Part shown: positions 59,084-64,000 of the stretch, piece by piece
Position numbering within the stretch: the stretch's first letter is position 1
Layout of the letters: each line of letters begins with the position of its first letter
Assembly: GCF_004004515.1 (NCBI RefSeq)
Contig: NZ_RXOL01000004.1
Coordinates: 272,790 to 336,789 of the forward strand
From: Croceicoccus ponticola
GTDB lineage: Bacteria; Pseudomonadota; Alphaproteobacteria; Sphingomonadales; Sphingomonadaceae
Reading direction: 5' to 3'
Length of the DNA: 64,000 bases
Made by a program: the position numbers and the translations under genes
The notes under the pieces: generated by a model
What the model was told of the DNA's origin: nothing
Seen by the model: the letters and a program-made list of their open reading frames with translations, nothing else
Database searches by the model: none

Positions 59084-61231
59084 ATGGGATCTTTGCCAAT
59101 GTCGAGCCAGCCGGGTGAAAAACGCTATCCTTCGGTCTTTTCGGAATTCAAGCTGAAGAATATCACGCTGCGCAACCGCATCATGCAATCCGCGCACGCA
59201 AAGGGATTTCACAAGAAAGAAGGCATCACTAACAACCGTGACCGGTATTATGCCGAAGCGCGCGCCAAGGGCGGCGTCGCGCTGCTTACGACCGGCAACC
59301 GATTGATCCATCCAACCTCGAACACCTTTATGCGCGGGTTCTCCTATGGTTACCGCGAAGAGATGATCGAGCGCGATCGGGCCATGACCGACGCCGTGCA
59401 CGCAAACGGTGGCGCGATCATCGCCCAGCTCAATCATTTCGGCGTCAACGGGTCCACCTCCGCGATGGATGACTATCGCGTCCTGTGGTCGGCTTCCAAC
59501 GTGAAATCCCCCGCGCTGTGCGAAATGGCCAAGGCGATCGAGCCCGAGGACATGGAAGAGCTGTGCGTGGGCTGGTCGCGTTCCGCCGATTTCGCCCAGA
59601 AGGCTGGTTTCGACGGGGTCGAGGTGCATCTGGCGCACAGCTACCTGCTCGAACAGTTCATCTCGCCGATGTTCAACAAGCGGACAGACGAATTCGGTGG
59701 CTCGCTCGAAAACCGCCTGAGGTTTCCCAGAATGGTAATCCAGCGGGTACGCGAGACCGTTGGGCCGGATTACATCGTCGGCGTACGCATGCCGCTCGAT
59801 GAAATGGTGCCGGGGGGATTGCCGATCGACGAATGGGTCGAGGTTGGCAAAATCCTGCAGGCCGATGGGCTGATCGATTACGTCACCGTTACGGCGGGCA
59901 CATATCATGTGCCGCAGTACATGATGCCGCCGGCAGACATTGACTCAGGTTGGCTGATCGAACGCTGCCAGAAGTTGAAAAATGCATGTCCCGGCCTTCC
60001 CATTTTCCTGGTTGGCGGCGTCGACAATCCGAAGATCGCCGAAAAGGCATTGGCCGACGGCGTGTGCGACATGGTTGCCATGACGCGGCCCAACATCGCC
60101 GACCCAGAACTCGTCAACAAACTGCGCGAAGGCAAGGAAGACGACATCATCCATTGCATCCGCTGCAATCAGGGCTGCATCGGCCGGCTATTCGAAGGCT
60201 CGCCGATGACATGTATCCTCAACCCGACGACAGGCCGCGAAGAATACTTCAACGAACGCACGGTGACCCGGACCGATGCCCCCAGGCATTGGGTCGTCAT
60301 CGGTGGCGGACCCGCCGGGCTGAAGAGCGCCGAAACCCTGCTCAAGCGGGGGCACAAGGTGACGCTGCTCGAAAAATCGGAAAAGCTTGGTGGCCAGATA
60401 AACCTAATTCTCAAGACCAAGCGCCCGTCGTTTGCGCATATCGTTCGCGATCTTGTCTATCAGATCGACAAACACGGTGGGGAAATCCGCCTCGGCACCG
60501 AGGCGACGATCGATTTGATCGCCAGTCTCGCGCCTGACGGCATCATCGTCACCACTGGGGCAAAGCCGGACAAGAGCGGCTTCAACATCGTTGCCCCGAG
60601 AGTGGACAAGCTTCCGGGCGTCGATCAGGCGCACGTGATCGACGGCTGGTCAGCGATTGACGACCCGGAAGCGCTCGTCGGCAACAACATCGTCATCCTT
60701 GACGACGACGGCACGCGTTACGTGGCCGGGTTGGCGGAAATGCTGATCTCACGCGGCAAGAAGGTGAGCATCGTGAGCCGCCAGCAAAACCTGTTCAACC
60801 GGATGAACACCACGCTCGACTTGCCGATCATGCTGCAGCGCGTATTTTCAGGCGGGCTTCAATTCATTGCGAACAGCTGGGCTTCGACAATCGGTGCGGA
60901 CAGTGTGTCGTTGTTCAACATCTATTCGGGCGGCCAGACGACGCTGGAAAAGGTCGACCACGTAATCCTGACGACCGGCAACCTGCCCGACGACGACCTC
61001 TACTTCCAGCTGAAGGCGACGTTCGGCAATGTACACCGGGCGGGGGATGCGGTCGCCCCACGCCGGATCGAACACGCGATCTACGAAGGTTATCTCGCAG
61101 GTCTTGAGCGGTTCGATAACTGGACCAAGTTTATCGAGCCAGGCGCGCTGGAAAATTTCGATCCGGCCCAGACCGGCGGCAAGGCAGCCCATTCACATGA
61201 ACGAGATATTGCCTTGTCAGCAGCCGAGTAA
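59084..61231 (+). CDS. FMN/FAD/[4Fe-4S] NADH:flavin oxidoreductase (2,4-dienoyl-CoA reductase/TMADH type)
   Basis: 715-residue multidomain enzyme. The N-terminal old-yellow-enzyme TIM barrel (about 15-350) has NRIMQSAHAKGF, IIAQLNHFGVNG and GVEVHLAHSYLLEQFISP. The [4Fe-4S] site is CIRCNQGC...C (Cys358, 361, 365 and 377). The C-terminal FAD/NAD domain starts VVIGGGPAGLKSAETLLKRGHKVTLLEKS near 405. This matches dienoyl-CoA reductases, trimethylamine dehydrogenase and bile-acid BaiCD-like enzymes. ATG 59084 is used; ATG 59099 is an alternative, and neither has a clear site. It probably reduces a double bond in a CoA-linked or cyclic intermediate of the adjacent pathway. Confidence 0.9.
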   Translation: MGSLPMSSQPGEKRYPSVFSEFKLKNITLRNRIMQSAHAKGFHKKEGITNNRDRYYAEARAKGGVALLTTGNRLIHPTSNTFMRGFSYGYREEMIERDRAMTDAVHANGGAIIAQLNHFGVNGSTSAMDDYRVLWSASNVKSPALCEMAKAIEPEDMEELCVGWSRSADFAQKAGFDGVEVHLAHSYLLEQFISPMFNKRTDEFGGSLENRLRFPRMVIQRVRETVGPDYIVGVRMPLDEMVPGGLPIDEWVEVGKILQADGLIDYVTVTAGTYHVPQYMMPPADIDSGWLIERCQKLKNACPGLPIFLVGGVDNPKIAEKALADGVCDMVAMTRPNIADPELVNKLREGKEDDIIHCIRCNQGCIGRLFEGSPMTCILNPTTGREEYFNERTVTRTDAPRHWVVIGGGPAGLKSAETLLKRGHKVTLLEKSEKLGGQINLILKTKRPSFAHIVRDLVYQIDKHGGEIRLGTEATIDLIASLAPDGIIVTTGAKPDKSGFNIVAPRVDKLPGVDQAHVIDGWSAIDDPEALVGNNIVILDDDGTRYVAGLAEMLISRGKKVSIVSRQQNLFNRMNTTLDLPIMLQRVFSGGLQFIANSWASTIGADSVSLFNIYSGGQTTLEKVDHVILTTGNLPDDDLYFQLKATFGNVHRAGDAVAPRRIEHAIYEGYLAGLERFDNWTKFIEPGALENFDPAQTGGKAAHSHERDIALSAAE

Positions 61232-61266
61232 ACCAATCCGCACTGCGAAGAACCGGGATCAGACGC

Positions 61267-61299
61267 GTCTGGCTTGCCATTGTGATGGCGATGCCAGAC
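61267..61299. terminator. hairpin between convergent genes
   Basis: GTCTGGC (61267-61273) and GCCAGAC (61293-61299) enclose a second near-complementary pair TTGCCAT/ATGGCGA, making a long stem in the 108-base gap between the Fe-S flavin gene and the converging nitronate-monooxygenase-like gene. T-runs are weak. Confidence 0.5.
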
Positions 61300-61339
61300 C
61301 GTCGGGTCTTCTCGCTCCGCGCTCTTCAGCGGTCACGGC

Positions 61340-63480
<2,141 letters not shown>

Positions 63481-63484
63481 GATC

Positions 63485-63728
63485 TCAGGCTCCCTTGAAA
63501 TTGGCTTCGCGCTTTTCGACGAAGGCTTTTGCCCAGTGTCGATAGCAACAGTTCTTTCGTCCGGCCGAACGCATTGCCCTGCCCTGCGGCCAGTTTGCGG
63601 GCCGCCAGCATGGCTTCATCGGCCAGCGCCTCTTCATCGGCGACACGCATGACCAGCCCGATCTCCAACGCTTCGGCTGCTGGAACGCGGCGAATGGTGA
63701 GCAGAAGAGCCTGCGAACCGCGCATCAC
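63485..63728 (-). pseudogene. decayed enoyl-CoA hydratase (crotonase) remnant
   Basis: Only the C-terminal part of a crotonase remains. GSQALLLTIRRVPAAEALEIGLVMRVADEEALADEAM and NAFGRTKELLLSTLG match the second half of the family, but the N-terminal 150 or so residues with the oxyanion-hole motifs are gone. After LLLSTLG the frame changes: the original C-terminus AFVEKREANFKGA is readable one frame over and stops at 63487-63485, 4 bases before the thiolase ATG. About 20-30 codons appear deleted there. The retained open frame instead runs to 63477 with a nonsense tail. Not expected to make an active enzyme. Confidence 0.85.
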
Positions 63729-63755
63729 GGCGTGCGTTGCCTGCGCTTGGGCGCT

Positions 63756-64000
63756 TCACCTGCATCGCTCCATGGCGTCTGCGGCGAGTCTGGCGAGGCG
63801 TGGGAAGGCTTGTGCGCGTTCCTGGGCCTGGGCGTTGGCGGCGGTTCCGCGGATGACGCGGCCCTTGATGCCGTGGAAGATCGCGGCGAGGCGGAAGAAC
63901 TGGAACGCGACGTAGAAGTCCCAGCCCGGGATGCTGTCGCGCCCCATCCGCCGGCAGTAGGCGGCGACATATTCGGCCTCGCTCGGGATGTTGAGCGCGG
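63756..64000 (-). CDS. phosphotransferase-family (APH/ACAD10-like) protein, 3' end
   Basis: Only the last 80 or so residues are present; the gene enters from the right edge. The readable end ALNIPSEAEYVAAYCRR, IPGWDFYVAFQFFRLAAIFHGIKGRVIRGTAANAQAQ is the typical C-terminus of the aminoglycoside-phosphotransferase-like proteins found next to acyl-CoA dehydrogenases, where they may phosphorylate hydroxyacyl-CoA substrates. It is in the same direction as the crotonase remnant, whose missing 5' half would lie where this gene ends, so a deletion may have brought them together. Confidence 0.8.
   Translation of the reverse strand, partial: ALNIPSEAEYVAAYCRRMGRDSIPGWDFYVAFQFFRLAAIFHGIKGRVIRGTAANAQAQERAQAFPRLARLAADAMERCR

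Overview
The window is gene-dense, GC-rich DNA that looks like an alphaproteobacterial sphingomonad (Novosphingobium/Sphingobium-like). The basis is four TonB-dependent receptors with EIVVTA-type boxes, many Rieske oxygenase alpha subunits, short divergent intergenic regions, and SnoaL-fold, short-chain dehydrogenase and P450 genes. This placement is an inference from gene content. I see no rRNA, tRNA, CRISPR array, insertion sequence or replication origin, and no stretch longer than 300 bases without a gene.

Left part (1-31 kb) is an oxygenase-rich catabolic island. A minus-strand unit runs from a TonB receptor at 7.5 kb through a P450, three SnoaL-like proteins and two Rieske alpha subunits to the left edge. 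A TetR gene is divergent to it. A plus unit follows (Rieske, SDR, SnoaL; 8.5-11 kb), then a minus unit (Rieske, TIM-barrel isomerase, EthD; 13.4-11 kb), an acyl-CoA ligase, a flavoprotein/SDR pair, and a plus unit (SDR and two Rieske alpha subunits; 17.8-21.3 kb). Two similar modules come next, each a medium-chain NADP oxidoreductase divergent from a TonB receptor (22.4 and 26.8 kb). Small genes including the only Rieske ferredoxin end this part.

Middle part (31-46 kb): one minus operon encodes a 2-oxoacid dehydrogenase (E1 alpha, E1 beta, E2), an acyl-CoA dehydrogenase, a thiolase-like lipid-transfer protein with its DUF35 partner and a VOC protein. This resembles CoA-dependent side-chain removal. 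A GMC oxidoreductase, a LuxR-type regulator, a second and probably partner acyl-CoA dehydrogenase, a large catalase (katE), an FAD/NAD(P)-binding protein and a DUF2391 membrane protein follow.

Right part (46-61 kb) looks like a separate, GntR-controlled pathway. A minus unit encodes an Asp/Glu-racemase-fold protein, two SnoaL proteins and a TonB receptor. A divergent plus unit encodes GntR, an HMG-CoA-lyase-like enzyme, hydantoinase/oxoprolinase A and B, a CaiB-type CoA transferase, an isochorismatase-fold hydrolase, an AraC-type regulator and an Fe-S flavin oxidoreductase. A plausible reading is opening of a cyclic amide or imide, CoA activation and lyase cleavage; the substrate is unknown. 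The right edge holds a nitronate-monooxygenase-like protein, a thiolase, a decayed enoyl-CoA hydratase and the 3' end of a phosphotransferase-family gene.

The best leads are: a 20-bp inverted repeat (CCTG-N10-CAGG) in three divergent promoter regions; TGTATACA-type GntR operators, one covering a start codon; a racemase-fold protein without any cysteine; Glu in place of the bridging Asp in all six Rieske alpha subunits; and an E2 protein with two subunit-binding domains.
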